41,753 nt of DNA from Candidatus Rifleibacteriota bacterium (GTDB taxonomy: Bacteria > Riflebacteria > Ozemobacteria > Ozemobacterales > Ozemobacteraceae), in the NCBI GenBank assembly GCA_029560455.1, contig JAKQKW010000149.1, positions 1 through 41,753 on the forward strand, given 5' to 3'. This document shows, in pieces, positions 15,772 to 25,703 of this stretch; within the stretch, counting starts at the first letter, position 1; each line of letters starts with the position of its first letter. Both the position numbers and the translations under genes were made by a program. Under the pieces are notes generated by a model. That model saw only the letters and a program-made list of their open reading frames with translations. It was not told the origin of the DNA and did no database searches.

Positions 15772-16272
15772 TCAGGGTGCGACAGCAGCGGCTGTTTCAG
15801 CAACCTTGATCATAACGCTTGAGTTGAGAATCAGAATGCCGGTAACCAGAGCAAACAGGCCTACTGATTCAGCAACGCCCATGGCAACGACGATATTACC
15901 GAAACCCTTGCCGCCGTTGTCAACGAGACATCTGACGCCGGCGCCGCCGATAACACCCTGCATGTAAGCAGAAAACAGTTCGCAGAGACCGACGCCGATG
16001 GCAATACCAAAAAGAACCGGACCATTTTCGGGAACACGTGCAAAAGGTTCCATCAGGATGAAAAGAATCAGACAGTAAAGCGTCTGAGAAACTGGCATGC
16101 CAACGAGACCAACAAATTTACCAGAAAGCGGTTTGCCTTCTTTACCTTCTTTTGCCCAGCCACCGGCTGCGGCAGTACCGGCTGAACCGATACCGAGACT
16201 GCTTCCCAGACCGCCAAAGCCCATAATCAGACCGAGAGAAAGCTTACCAAGAAGAGACATCAGTGACAGCAT
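15772..16272 (-). CDS. atpK: V-type ATPase proteolipid subunit K (c ring)
   Basis: This 166-residue protein has two tandem membrane hairpins, as in V-type c subunits. The first hairpin has no acidic ion-binding residue; the second carries E135 in MGVAESVGLF. S62-Q63 (GMPVSQTLY) and Q105 (AYMQG) correspond to T64-Q65 and Q110, which with E139 coordinate Na+ in the Enterococcus hirae ring, so Na+ coupling is plausible. It is the last gene of the operon, 20 bases after the I-subunit gene, and is followed by a terminator at 15671-15712. Confidence 0.95.
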   Translation of the reverse strand: MLSLMSLLGKLSLGLIMGFGGLGSSLGIGSAGTAAAGGWAKEGKEGKPLSGKFVGLVGMPVSQTLYCLILFILMEPFARVPENGPVLFGIAIGVGLCELFSAYMQGVIGGAGVRCLVDNGGKGFGNIVVAMGVAESVGLFALVTGILILNSSVMIKVAETAAAVAP

Positions 16273-16292
16273 ATTTTAGCTCCTTGTAAAAT

Positions 16293-18077
16293 TTACCTGA
16301 TTTCCTTGAAAGGATCGTAACGGCGCCCGGCCCAGTCGAGTTCAAGATGATTCGAGAATTCGAGCAGATTCAGACGCACCCCGTGCGCGAGAATACTGAT
16401 AATGCCAAGAACAATGTTGGCAGCGTGGCCAAGCACCAGTACCGGCAGCTTGATCAGCCAGTAAACAGGCTCTGGCGGAAGCATACCGGCGATTTTATTG
16501 AAGGCAAGAGCCATCTGGCCACCTGCCAGACCGACCGCCCACAGACGAATATAGCTGAGAATATCTGAAAAAGCTCCTGAAGCATTCTGCATAATTGCGC
16601 CAAGACCAGCCAGAATACTTTTGAAAATATTCCATGACGGGTCGGTGAACAGCAGAATCAGCGGCAGAGAGATCTTGAACAGCGGAACTGTCCAGTCACC
16701 TGGCATGACGAAGCCAGCGCCAAGAATCAGATTGCAGATAAGGCCATACATAGCCCAGAGAAAAAGTACCCAGCCAACTTCGCCCACTGTCGACAGGTTA
16801 ACCGGCCGGCGCCTGATCTTCATGAAATGTGCCAGAGTCAGGTGCATTACACCAATGAAGAAGCACAGACCCTGCAACAGGCGGGCACCATCTTTGCTGC
16901 CCGGATCGAAGCGGTATGAATCGAAAAGGAACCAGGTTTCGCCGAACCAGGCATTGGTCAGCAGACCATAAACAGCAGTAGCACCGAAAAGAAGCAGGCC
17001 CAGTCGCAGAAACCCTGCGTCGGCGCCGCGTCGGACAAGAGGTTTGTAAGCTAAGGCGAGCGGAATGAATACCAGGAAACCATAGCCGGCGTCGGCAACA
17101 AGAAATGAAGCGAAAACCGCCAGCATAGAAAGAAAGAGACCGCTGGTATCGGGCTCGTTATAGCTTGGAGTGAGCCCCATAAAATCAAACAGAGGTTGGA
17201 TACTCTGTATAGCCGGTGGATTATCGAGACTGGTCGGCGGAACATCTTCTTCGCCGGGGTCTTCGAAACTCATACCAACGCTGATTTCAGCCTCTTCAAA
17301 GGCCTTTTCAAGTTCAGACACACTCTTTTCGGGGCACCAGCCGGTCAGCACAAAGATTTCGTCTTCGGTGTGAACGCCTGATTCTACTTCGGCAAATCGC
17401 CTGCGGTTCAACAGCTTAACATAGTGCTTTTCGATATCTTCGCGGCGCAGCAGCAGGCATTCAAGGGCCTGATGGTGTTCATCTATGGCTCGCTGGCAGG
17501 CCTGAATGCTTTCCTGCAGTTCGCTGGCCTCGTGTGTCGGCAGAGCGACCTCGACGAATTTTTCGGGCACCGGAATTGCCTGACGTGAAGCGGCTGCATA
17601 AATGCCATTGCCATCGATTTCGTTTATCAGAGAGACGAGTTCGGCAGAAATGGTTTCTGCGTCGCTGACCGGTCCTTTGAGAAAGACAATCCTGAGACCT
17701 TCGTTCTTGAGCCAGGCCAGATCTTCAAGACCAAGATCGCCCCAGGGCAGAACTTCTTCAAGTTCGCGTTTCAGGGCAGCGATCTTTTCTTTCTGCTCGT
17801 GAATGGAACGCTCATTGGCCAGCGTTTCTTCGACAAGACGGGTGGGAGTACCCGGTGTCGCAAGTCGTTCGCCCGAGCCAGCCGGGTTGATCTGCGAAAG
17901 AACATTAATTGCTTTAAAGCAGTTGTCGATCGCTTCGCTGATTTTTCCGGGGACCTTGACCTGCTCAGGCGCGGCCGGTTCGATGTGAACGATCTCGGCA
18001 AGCCGCAGAATTTCGAGAACCTTTTCCCGTTCGGCGGTTCTGGCGGCCAGGAGAAGTTTCTTCATCTTACTGATCAT
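16293..18077 (-). CDS. atpI: V-type ATPase subunit I (a-subunit homologue)
   Basis: A 594-residue subunit. The N-terminal cytosolic half (to about 320) is coiled-coil and alpha/beta, and a C-terminal half has about seven or eight membrane helices. The essential arginine that faces the c-ring glutamate is R511 in SYIRLWAVGLAGG, equivalent to the SYLRLWA arginine of eukaryotic V-ATPases. It forms the ion half-channels and links the stator to the membrane. The gene starts 12 bases after atpD. Confidence 0.96.
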   Translation of the reverse strand: MISKMKKLLLAARTAEREKVLEILRLAEIVHIEPAAPEQVKVPGKISEAIDNCFKAINVLSQINPAGSGERLATPGTPTRLVEETLANERSIHEQKEKIAALKRELEEVLPWGDLGLEDLAWLKNEGLRIVFLKGPVSDAETISAELVSLINEIDGNGIYAAASRQAIPVPEKFVEVALPTHEASELQESIQACQRAIDEHHQALECLLLRREDIEKHYVKLLNRRRFAEVESGVHTEDEIFVLTGWCPEKSVSELEKAFEEAEISVGMSFEDPGEEDVPPTSLDNPPAIQSIQPLFDFMGLTPSYNEPDTSGLFLSMLAVFASFLVADAGYGFLVFIPLALAYKPLVRRGADAGFLRLGLLLFGATAVYGLLTNAWFGETWFLFDSYRFDPGSKDGARLLQGLCFFIGVMHLTLAHFMKIRRRPVNLSTVGEVGWVLFLWAMYGLICNLILGAGFVMPGDWTVPLFKISLPLILLFTDPSWNIFKSILAGLGAIMQNASGAFSDILSYIRLWAVGLAGGQMALAFNKIAGMLPPEPVYWLIKLPVLVLGHAANIVLGIISILAHGVRLNLLEFSNHLELDWAGRRYDPFKEIR

Positions 18078-18089
18078 AAATTCTCCTTA

Positions 18090-18689
18090 TCAGCCGGCAG
18101 ACTTGCCTTTGGCGATCTTCGAGCGACCGACAGCGGCAGTCTGTTCTTCGGCCAGAGAGACTCTGATAAGTCTGATATTGTCTTTGGCCTGCGGGATTTT
18201 AACTTTTTCGAAGAGGTTAACCCTCTGGGTGACCTTGCGTAATTCCTGGTGCAGCAGCTCTTCCTGTTCGTGCAGAACCTTGACTTTTTCGCGCAGTTCA
18301 AGAAGTTCTTTGAGAAATTCAAGACCGGCGTCGACCCACGGGGGGGTGCTCAACCGCGAAAAGTCGCTGATCTCGTATTCAACCCCGGCAACCACCGGCA
18401 GTTTGATACCGGCGACGTTGCGAATGCCGCGTTGAATGTTCTTGACCTTGACCAGTCTGGTGACCGGCCCCGGCAAAGATTCACTGAACAGAGTAGCCCA
18501 GCCATCGCTCAGCCTGATCTTGTCAGCCATCTGCCGGTCGAGGCGTTCTCGCTCGGCTCTGACTTTAAGGATCTCAGACTGAATCTGCTGTTTCTTGAGC
18601 ACCAGAGTCGGGAGAAAGCGCTGAAACATCGCCAGCTGGCGGCGTTGTCGCAGCAGTTCCGGTCTGGTTTTCTTGATTTTTTCAGCCAT
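18090..18689 (-). CDS. atpD: V-type ATPase subunit D (central stalk)
   Basis: This 199-residue, largely helical protein begins with a basic leader and the KTRPELLRQRRQLAMFQR segment typical of D subunits, with long coiled-coil helices at both ends (LVLKKQQIQSEILKVRAE; KVTQRVNLFEKVKIP). It forms the rotating central shaft inside the A3B3 head. It sits between atpB (12-base gap) and atpI in the standard order. Confidence 0.94.
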   Translation of the reverse strand: MAEKIKKTRPELLRQRRQLAMFQRFLPTLVLKKQQIQSEILKVRAERERLDRQMADKIRLSDGWATLFSESLPGPVTRLVKVKNIQRGIRNVAGIKLPVVAGVEYEISDFSRLSTPPWVDAGLEFLKELLELREKVKVLHEQEELLHQELRKVTQRVNLFEKVKIPQAKDNIRLIRVSLAEEQTAAVGRSKIAKGKSAG

Positions 18690-18701
18690 AAAGCCTCACG
18701 A

Positions 18702-19997
18702 TTATTTTTTGGGCCAGAACTGGTCGCAGAGGTTCGATCTGATACCAGTTTCGCGGGGTTCAAAGTGTTCGGCAAGGATGTTCCAGCACTGCTGCAGGGC
18801 ATCGAAGAGACCGATGTTGGCAGAAAAGCACATGATCTGCTTTTCGAAGCTTTCGCCGTATTTGAGAAGCTTGTTGTCCCAGTCTGACATTTCGAAGCCC
18901 ATGGCGCGCTTTTCGCGGGTTTCGCGGCATTTGGCGTAGAGCTGGATGCAGCCATCCATGATGGCGCGGTGGTCGTCGCGGGTTTTGCCGTTAACCTGCT
19001 GCTTGAGGCGCGACAGTGAACCGAACGGGTCTATTACGCCGCCCTTGAGGTAGAACTGACCTTCGGTAATGTAACCGGTATTGTCAGGAACCGGGTGAGT
19101 GACGTCGTCGCCGGGCATCGTCGTAACTGCCATCAGCGTGATCGAGCCACCTTCTTCGAAAACGACGGCCTTTTCGTAGCGTGAGGCGAGCTGAGAGTAG
19201 AGATCGCCGGGGTAACCACGGTTAGAAGGAATCTGTTCCATGGTGATCGAGATTTCTTTCAGCGCGTTGGCGAAGTTAGTCATGTCGGTCAGCAGAACCA
19301 GAACCCTTTTGCCCTTGATGGCAAACTGTTCTGCCACGGTCAGAGCGATATCGGGGGTCTGCAGACATTCAACAACCGGATCTGACGCGGTGTGGATAAA
19401 CATGATCGAACGGTTCATCGCGCCGCCTTCTTCGAGACGGTTCTTGAAGAACAGGTATTCATCGTATTTGAGGCCCATACCACCGAAGATGATAACGTCG
19501 GCTTCGGCCTGCAGGGCAATACGTGCCAGCAGTTCGTTATAAGGCTCGCCCGGAATCGAGAAAATCGGCAGTTTCTGCCCTTCGACAAGGGTGTTGAAGA
19601 CATCGATCATCGGAATATTGGTCGGAATCATGCGATGCGGCATCAGGCGGATCGCCGGGTTAACTGCCGGACCACCAACTTCGATGAGGTTGTCGGTCAG
19701 TTCACCGCGGTTGTCGCGGGCTTCGCCGCCGCCGGAGAAAACGCGACCAAAGAGGTCGTCAGAGAAGCTGAAACGCATCGAGTTGCCGGTGAAAGAAACG
19801 CGGTCGCCGGTAGAAACGCCGCGGGTGCCGGCGAAAACCTGCAGAGAGACGTTGTCACCGTTGACTCTGATTACCTGAGCGAGAGACTTGCCCCAGCTGC
19901 CTTCTACGAGGGCGAGCTCTTCATAGCCGACTCCGGTAGCCTTGAGAGTAGCGACGTTACCGGCAATGTTGTCAATCTTGGTGTAAAACTTACGCAT
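18702..19997 (-). CDS. atpB: V-type ATPase subunit B (non-catalytic)
   Basis: 431 residues, normal for bacterial B subunits. It has the beta-barrel N-terminus, [18 protein letters not shown] at about 128-146, and [17 protein letters not shown], where the catalytic Walker A loop of the A subunit is replaced. [14 protein letters not shown] and a TEGQFYL segment are also typical. It alternates with A subunits in the hexameric head and does not itself hydrolyse ATP. It overlaps atpA by 8 bases. Confidence 0.97.
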   Translation of the reverse strand: MRKFYTKIDNIAGNVATLKATGVGYEELALVEGSWGKSLAQVIRVNGDNVSLQVFAGTRGVSTGDRVSFTGNSMRFSFSDDLFGRVFSGGGEARDNRGELTDNLIEVGGPAVNPAIRLMPHRMIPTNIPMIDVFNTLVEGQKLPIFSIPGEPYNELLARIALQAEADVIIFGGMGLKYDEYLFFKNRLEEGGAMNRSIMFIHTASDPVVECLQTPDIALTVAEQFAIKGKRVLVLLTDMTNFANALKEISITMEQIPSNRGYPGDLYSQLASRYEKAVVFEEGGSITLMAVTTMPGDDVTHPVPDNTGYITEGQFYLKGGVIDPFGSLSRLKQQVNGKTRDDHRAIMDGCIQLYAKCRETREKRAMGFEMSDWDNKLLKYGESFEKQIMCFSANIGLFDALQQCWNILAEHFEPRETGIRSNLCDQFWPKK

Positions 19998-21723
19998 GTG
20001 CCGCCTCCTTGCTGCTCATAGTTGCCTTGATGGCAGTTTCGGCAGTTTTCATCTGGTCGCTCTGCCAGGGTGAGTAGTTCCAGTCGCGGAACTGTTCGGT
20101 GAGAGTGAAGAACAGGTCGCGGGCCCGGGCCTTGTCAGTGATTTCGAATTTATGCTTCAGAACGTTGGTTACCATTTCAAACAGGTGCTGCTGCCGGTCA
20201 ACCGGGCAGGCAGCATCGACTTCGTCGAATGAGTTCTGCTGCAGGTAAACGTTATCGAGAAATTCTGATTTGAGATAGATGATGAAATCGTCGATTGAGG
20301 TGCCTTCTTCACCGACAACCTGCATCATTTCGTAGATGCTTTTGCCGCGTTTGAGAAAACCGTGGGCCCAGGCGACTTTTTCGTGCGAAATGACGCCGGC
20401 GTATTTCGACCAGGATTCGAGCGGGTCGATGGCCGGGAAACGGCGAGCGTATGATCTGGCGTATGACAGGCCGAGAAAAGCGCCGACAACTTTGAGAGTA
20501 CCCTGGGTGACAGGTTCTTCGAAGTTACCGCCGGCCGGGCTGACAGTGCCGCCGACCGTGAGAGACGCCTTGCGGCCGTCTTTGAGTTCTACGATACCAC
20601 CGCGTTCATAGAAACGGGCGATCGAGCTTTCGAGATAGGCCGGGAAAGCTTCTTCACCTGGGATTTCTTCGAGGCGGCCGCTCATTTCGCGCAGTGCCTG
20701 TGCCCAGCGTGATGTCGAGTCGGCAAGCAACAGAACATTGAGACCAACCTGACGATAGTATTCGCCGAGGGTGATTGCGGTATAAACCGATGATTCTCTG
20801 GCGGCAACCGGCATACTCGAAGTATTGCAGATAATGATCGTTCTTTCGATCAGGGTTTTGCCGGTACGCGGGTCTTTAAGATGCGGAAATTCGCGCAGAG
20901 TTTCGACAACTTCACCGGCGCGTTCGCCGCAGGCAGCCACGATAACCAGGTCGATTTCGGCGTGGCGGCTGGTGATCTGCTGCAGAACTGTTTTACCGGC
21001 GCCGAACGGGCCTGGAATACAATAGGTACCACCGAGCATGATCGGGAAGAAGGTGTCGATAATGCGCTGCTTGGTGACCATGGTCTGGGTCGGCAGCAGG
21101 CGTTCGCGGTAGATACCGAGCGGGATACGCACCGGCCAGCGCTGAATCATGTTAACAGAGACAGTCTGACCATCTTTTTCAAGAACGGCAATTTCTTTGT
21201 CAACTTTGTATTTGCCGGCGGGAGCGATGCTTTTGACTTTCCATTCGCCGTTGAGGGTAAACGGGGCCATGATGAAGTGGTCAAAAATGTTTTCTTTAAC
21301 CTTGCCGAGGTTTTCAGCAGCGGTAACCACGGTGCCGGGTGCTGCGAGCGGGGTGAAATCCCAGTCGCGCTTGCGGTCGAGGGCCTTGAGGTAATGACCG
21401 GGTTCGAGAAATTTGCCGACCTGGGCGGCCATTTCCGGGAGCGGGTTCTGCAGACCGTCATAGACCATGCCGATCAGACCGGGCCCGAGTTCGAGCGAGA
21501 GCAGCTCTTCGGTAATTTCGACGGGATCGCCAACCTTGAGACCGCGGGTCAGTTCAAAAACCTGCATGTCAGCGAGTTTTCCTCTGATTCTGATGATTTC
21601 AGACATCAGTCTGACACCATCAGAGCGCTGACAATAAGCAACCGCGTTCTGTCGAACGGTGCCTTCAACTTCTGCTGTAACCATATTGCCGTAAACAGTG
21701 ACTATTCGACCGGTTGAACTCAC
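19990..21723 (-). CDS. atpA: V-type ATPase catalytic subunit A
   Basis: 577 residues. Walker A GPFGAGKT is at 238-245, the catalytic GERAGE at about 266-271, and [20 protein letters not shown] follows, all diagnostic for A subunits. The A-type bulge domain occupies about 110-190. It hydrolyses or synthesises ATP, coupled to ion flow through subunits I and K. Its ATG overlaps the stop of the DUF2764 gene (ATGA), indicating translational coupling and balanced expression. Confidence 0.98.
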   Translation of the reverse strand: MSSTGRIVTVYGNMVTAEVEGTVRQNAVAYCQRSDGVRLMSEIIRIRGKLADMQVFELTRGLKVGDPVEITEELLSLELGPGLIGMVYDGLQNPLPEMAAQVGKFLEPGHYLKALDRKRDWDFTPLAAPGTVVTAAENLGKVKENIFDHFIMAPFTLNGEWKVKSIAPAGKYKVDKEIAVLEKDGQTVSVNMIQRWPVRIPLGIYRERLLPTQTMVTKQRIIDTFFPIMLGGTYCIPGPFGAGKTVLQQITSRHAEIDLVIVAACGERAGEVVETLREFPHLKDPRTGKTLIERTIIICNTSSMPVAARESSVYTAITLGEYYRQVGLNVLLLADSTSRWAQALREMSGRLEEIPGEEAFPAYLESSIARFYERGGIVELKDGRKASLTVGGTVSPAGGNFEEPVTQGTLKVVGAFLGLSYARSYARRFPAIDPLESWSKYAGVISHEKVAWAHGFLKRGKSIYEMMQVVGEEGTSIDDFIIYLKSEFLDNVYLQQNSFDEVDAACPVDRQQHLFEMVTNVLKHKFEITDKARARDLFFTLTEQFRDWNYSPWQSDQMKTAETAIKATMSSKEAAHA

Positions 21724-22436
21724 AGCGTAGTTACCTCCTCGAGTATTTTGCGACCCCTGTCGGGGTTGAGACGTGCGTAACGGTTATGAATGCGCAGTTC
21801 AAGCATGTAGGCGATCAGTTCGTCGAGCGAGAAGCTGAACTGGGTCGCGGCTTTGCGCAGGTATTCAATGCGGGCCTGGTCAAGAAATTTTTCGGCCTTC
21901 AGGGGCTCAGAAAAAGATTTCCAGGATTCGACCAGTGGTGCATGATCGGGGTATTCAGAAAAATCCTTCATGAAAGCAGGCAAAGCGTTGTCAAGCTCGG
22001 CGCCAGACCGGCCGGCGGCTTTCATTCTTTCGATGCGCAGAAGAGTGCGCAGCGAGTATTCCCAGCAGGCCCAGTGGCACAGAAGCTTTGAGCCGGTGCG
22101 GCGACCGGTATCGATCATCAAATCGAACCAGGCGGCATAGACAGCGGTCAGCCACTCGGCTTCACGACTGTTGTAAAAGCTCATGAAGGTTTCGATAAAG
22201 CTTTCGGGCAGGCGTTCGGAGAGGTGGGGCTGAAAATCCCGGCCGCCCATGACAAAAAACTGCAGGGCACAGCGCTCGATTTCGGATTCGACTTCGAGCA
22301 GATCGGCAAGATAAAGAAGCCGGCTGTCGGATTCTTCGCGGATCCTGGCGAGGGTATCGTCGGCCTGAACCGGGTCACCGGCGTTTGCCGGCAGAGCAGG
22401 AAGCACAGTTAGCAGATAAAACAGGTTTTCTGACAC
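21720..22436 (-). CDS. DUF2764 protein, V-type ATPase-associated subunit (C-like)
   Basis: A 238-residue soluble, mostly helical protein beginning MSENLFYLLTVLPALP, the pattern of the DUF2764 family. In Chlamydia, spirochaetes and Bacteroidetes this family lies between atpE and atpA, and is taken to stand in for the C/d subunit that connects the rotor shaft to the membrane ring. Here it occupies exactly that place (16 bases after atpE, 4-base overlap with atpA). No classical C subunit is present in the operon, which supports this reading; the structural role is inferred. Confidence 0.85.
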   Translation of the reverse strand: MSENLFYLLTVLPALPANAGDPVQADDTLARIREESDSRLLYLADLLEVESEIERCALQFFVMGGRDFQPHLSERLPESFIETFMSFYNSREAEWLTAVYAAWFDLMIDTGRRTGSKLLCHWACWEYSLRTLLRIERMKAAGRSGAELDNALPAFMKDFSEYPDHAPLVESWKSFSEPLKAEKFLDQARIEYLRKAATQFSFSLDELIAYMLELRIHNRYARLNPDRGRKILEEVTTL

Positions 22437-22451
22437 GGTTTCCGCCTTTGC

Positions 22452-23042
22452 TCAGGCTTCGAGCAGCTTTTTAAGTTCAGGTGAAAGAAGCTTTCTGAAG
22501 GTTTCAGTAACAGATTCTTCGGTTACTTCGAACACTTCGTTGCCACCGGCGGTGCGCATTTCAAAACCGGCTTTGGCCATTTCACCGGTCAACTGCACGG
22601 CAGCACCATTTTCACGAAAAACAGCGGCCACAGCTTCGGCGAGAGGTTTTGCAATTTTCGCACTCAGGGTAATTTCCCATTTCTGGCCGGACTGCTGAGT
22701 TTTGAGCAGCTCGGTAATGGCAGTTCTGATGATTTCTTTGTCGTTGAGACCCTCGGCAACCTTGCCCTTGAGCAGGCGGGTACCGATTTCTTCGATTTTT
22801 TTGCGAAAAGTGTTGATCAGGTCACGGGCAACCAGTCTCAGTTCATCTTCTGAACGATGACGGTTCTGCTGAATGCGTGCCTGAGTCTCTTTTTCGACTT
22901 TGGTAGCTTCAGTGCGCGCGGCATTCACTATCTTTTCGGCTTCTTTGCGGGCATCGGCGAGAATTTTGGCTGCCTCGGTCTTCGCGGCTTCAATGCCATC
23001 TTCTCTGAGCTGTCTGGCAAAAGTTGCAACATCCGTTCCCAT
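22452..23042 (-). CDS. atpE: V-type ATPase subunit E (peripheral stalk)
   Basis: This 196-residue protein has an Ala/Glu/Lys-rich helical N-terminal half (AAKILADARKEAEKIVNAAR), as in the long coiled-coil of E subunits. A mixed C-terminal domain (about 95-190) binds the catalytic head. It is the first gene of the operon; the ribosome site AAGGAG lies shortly before the ATG. A promoter with TTGAAA/TATCAA spaced 17 bases is at 23094-23122. Together with the partner stalk chain it acts as the stator. Confidence 0.9.
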   Translation of the reverse strand: MGTDVATFARQLREDGIEAAKTEAAKILADARKEAEKIVNAARTEATKVEKETQARIQQNRHRSEDELRLVARDLINTFRKKIEEIGTRLLKGKVAEGLNDKEIIRTAITELLKTQQSGQKWEITLSAKIAKPLAEAVAAVFRENGAAVQLTGEMAKAGFEMRTAGGNEVFEVTEESVTETFRKLLSPELKKLLEA

Positions 23043-23093
23043 TTTGGTCTCCTTAAATCAGTCAAAAATAGGGCTGATTAATTATTTCCCTAG

Positions 23094-23122
23094 TTGATAA
23101 CACTTCCGCAGTTTTTTTTCAA
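23094..23122 (-). promoter_or_regulatory. Promoter of the V-type ATPase operon
   Basis: On the minus strand TTGAAA (23122-23117) and TATCAA (23099-23094) are 17 bases apart. Predicted transcription starts near 23087, giving a leader of about 45 bases before atpE. The 197-base divergent gap (23043-23239) shows no equally good promoter for the plus-strand gene, only a strong AGGAGG ribosome site at 23228-23233. Confidence 0.6.
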
Positions 23123-23239
23123 CCAGCACGACATCAGCATGCCGGTTCCGCGCAAAAAACATGCCAAAATAAAAACTAATTTTATGTTACGACCCAGCCG
23201 ATTAATTACCTGAAGAGCATAAGCTTGAGGAGGTAAACT

Positions 23240-25621
23240 ATGAACCGTTGGAAAAAGGCGGCGATTCTCTGCGCCGTTGCAGCCGCCATCAGCAACAGTT
23301 CGCCCGTCGCTGCCGCACTGGACAGAACCAGTTATGCAGCTGAAACTGCTGCCATCAATGTTGCAAAGCACTTTCCCACCAATATGGCTACCGGAGTTTC
23401 ACCAGAAACCCCGCTGACCGTAGAATTTGGTGGTGCTGTCAACCAGTCATTCTACCAGACCATCAACTTCAGCCTTTTTAGTGGCACTGACCCGATCGAT
23501 GGCGAATTGTTCTACAATCCATCAGCCAGACAGGTCATGTTCAAATCTAAACAGCCCCTGAACGCCGGTCAGACCTATACCGCCCAGCTCAGTTTTTATG
23601 ACGGACTCGGCCGCACCTCAGAAAAGGTCTGGAGCTTTCAGACTGCCGGCGCAGGCAATAATCAGGCTCCAGCTTTTTCCTCAGCAGCTCCTCAGCAGGA
23701 AGAACAGTCTGCCGCCAATGCTCTGACACTGACCAATGCCAACATGGGTTCTGGTTCTATCAGATCAGACATGCCGCTCGAAATATCTTTTTCTGAACCA
23801 ATCGACATTACCACACTAAAGAAGGCACCAGTTCAGCTGTTTGAAGATAATCAGCCGATTGGTGTCGATTATCGTCTGTCACGTGACATGAAGACACTCA
23901 CCGTCAGCCCGCGCAATGGTTTAAAACCGGGTTCAACCTATGCAATCGCTGTCGAACAAACCCTGGCGTCAACCAGCGGCAGCCGCCTGCGCAAGAAAAC
24001 CATGATTCCGTTTATGCTTGAAGGCTCTGCCAACAGCCAGGAACCCATGGTCAACCTGCACGAAATCGAAGAAATGCCGGCACCGGCTGCCAAAGCTCCG
24101 GCCAGAAACCAGAGCAGCGCAATCGCCAACCCATTTGCAGCACAGCAGGCACCGGCCGCAAGACCGGCCCGCGTCGCTCAGGCAACCGCAGTAGCCAACC
24201 CAAGAGCAGCCGCCATGTCACAGCCTGCCGCCGCACCGACACAGATTGTCGGTCTGTCGCCGCAGAACGGCAGCCGGGTAACCAATCTTACCCAGCCGAT
24301 TACAATCGCTTTCAGCGAAGAAGTAATGCCCGATACCCTCAACGAATTCACCTTCAGGCTCGAAGATGATTTCGGCCCGGTTCCGGCAAGAATTCATTAC
24401 TTCAAAGGCAACAAACAGGCGACCCTGACACCCGTGGGCCTTCTTGACAGCAACAAGAGCTACCGCATCGTCGTTACCCAGGGCATTACCGATGCTTTCG
24501 GGCGGCCGATCCGCAGCGGTATCAATGCAATGTTTTCGACCACTACCCCTGCGGCATCTCCAGCCATGCCACAGTATGCCGCTCAGCCGGCGCAGAATCC
24601 GCAGCGTGAAGCCGCAGAACTTGAGGGTTTTGATGCCGACTACCAGGACCCGATGGCAGAAATGGCTCAAATGCGACCGGCAGCCACAAAACCAACACGA
24701 ACTCCTGTCGTCAGCTCACCCCGCAATGCCGTCATGGCATCAGCAGCCAGCGTTGGCCAGGCTCCGGCTGACCGCACCGTAAGAACCAGACCGGCACAGA
24801 AAAGTCCTGCCAATCTGAATGCCTTCAAGGTCACTTCAATTTTTCCTGGCGCTGACGCCAATAACGTCAACCGCAAAGCCAAAATTGCCGTGCACTTCTC
24901 TGAACCCGCTGACCCGAGAACCGTTAACAACATCAACATTTCGGTATTCGGAAACCAGGTTCGTGTCGACGGCAAGGTGGTCTACGATCGACAGCAGAAC
25001 CGCGCCATATTTGAACCCACCAGTCCTCTCGATGCCAGAACCGAGTATAAGGTAATCGTCAACGACAAAATTAAAAGCAGACTTGGTGAACAGCTGACTC
25101 AGAGAGTTTCGTGGCAGTTTGCCACTTCTGCCAGCAGTGACAAACAATATCTGCCGAATCAGAAAACTGCAGAAGCCGATTCAGCCTTCTACATACCGCT
25201 GGTCGACAGCAAGGTTAAACCGACACCGGCAACATCTGTTTCCGGCAGTCAGCGCCCGGCACAGGCAAATGGCTCGTTCAGCTTCGTGCCATCAAAACAC
25301 TGGGCTTTCAAGTCAATGCGTCACATTTCCAGTCGCGGCATTCTCAACGCTTTCCCGTTTGCCTACACAGACAGTGTCACGAGATATGAATTTGCCAGCG
25401 CTATCAACAATGCTTTGAGCAACCTTAAGTCAATGCAGTATATGTCAAGCAAACCCCGCCTCAAGGTCAACGACATGATTCAGCTGCAACAGCTGGTGGT
25501 AGAATTCAGAAGCGAACTCAAATCTTATGGTGTCAACACTGTCTGGTTCGAAAGCTTTCTGCAGCAGCAGGGCGTTAACCTGCAGCAGGTTGAAGCCAGA
25601 GTCAGAAAGCTCAACAGCTGA
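23240..25621 (+). CDS. Secreted Ig-like repeat protein with C-terminal SLH/coil envelope anchor
   Basis: 793 residues with a signal peptide (MNRWKKAAILCAVAAAIS, cut near PVAA). Four Big_5-type Ig-like domains lie at about 43-135, 155-265, 335-445 and 530-630, each with a FSEP/FSEE-like strand and a late TYxI/V strand before the final WSFQT- or WQFAT-like strand. Ala/Pro/Gln-rich linkers separate them. The C-terminus (about 685-793) has a single SLH-like unit (HWAFKSMRHISSRGILNAFP, then TRYEFASAINNAL) and MIQLQQLVVEFRSEL. The last two resemble the peptidoglycan-binding SLH plus coil segment of cyanobacterial and Selenomonas outer-membrane porins, here without a barrel. Strong AGGAGG precedes the ATG. 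Likely structural or tethering role in the envelope. Confidence 0.83.
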   Translation: MNRWKKAAILCAVAAAISNSSPVAAALDRTSYAAETAAINVAKHFPTNMATGVSPETPLTVEFGGAVNQSFYQTINFSLFSGTDPIDGELFYNPSARQVMFKSKQPLNAGQTYTAQLSFYDGLGRTSEKVWSFQTAGAGNNQAPAFSSAAPQQEEQSAANALTLTNANMGSGSIRSDMPLEISFSEPIDITTLKKAPVQLFEDNQPIGVDYRLSRDMKTLTVSPRNGLKPGSTYAIAVEQTLASTSGSRLRKKTMIPFMLEGSANSQEPMVNLHEIEEMPAPAAKAPARNQSSAIANPFAAQQAPAARPARVAQATAVANPRAAAMSQPAAAPTQIVGLSPQNGSRVTNLTQPITIAFSEEVMPDTLNEFTFRLEDDFGPVPARIHYFKGNKQATLTPVGLLDSNKSYRIVVTQGITDAFGRPIRSGINAMFSTTTPAASPAMPQYAAQPAQNPQREAAELEGFDADYQDPMAEMAQMRPAATKPTRTPVVSSPRNAVMASAASVGQAPADRTVRTRPAQKSPANLNAFKVTSIFPGADANNVNRKAKIAVHFSEPADPRTVNNINISVFGNQVRVDGKVVYDRQQNRAIFEPTSPLDARTEYKVIVNDKIKSRLGEQLTQRVSWQFATSASSDKQYLPNQKTAEADSAFYIPLVDSKVKPTPATSVSGSQRPAQANGSFSFVPSKHWAFKSMRHISSRGILNAFPFAYTDSVTRYEFASAINNALSNLKSMQYMSSKPRLKVNDMIQLQQLVVEFRSELKSYGVNTVWFESFLQQQGVNLQQVEARVRKLNS

Positions 25622-25636
25622 CCTTACCCGAAAAAA

Positions 25637-25685
25637 CCGCAATAAAAAAACGACTGCCCTGGAGCAGTCGTTTTTTTTATTGCGG
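25637..25685. terminator. Bidirectional intrinsic terminator with a very long stem
   Basis: Left arm CCGCAAT-A7-CGACTGC (25637-25657) and right arm GCAGTCG-T8-ATTGCGG (25664-25685) flank the loop CCTGGA. The stem is about 21 base pairs with one extra T. It ends the plus-strand Ig-like gene and the minus-strand AsmA-like gene. Confidence 0.93.
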
Positions 25686-25703
25686 CCTGTTCTTATTGTG
25701 AGT

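Noticed and set aside
20881..21717. 278-codon open frame opposite atpA
   Set aside because: It is an antisense shadow of a highly conserved gene with biased codons.
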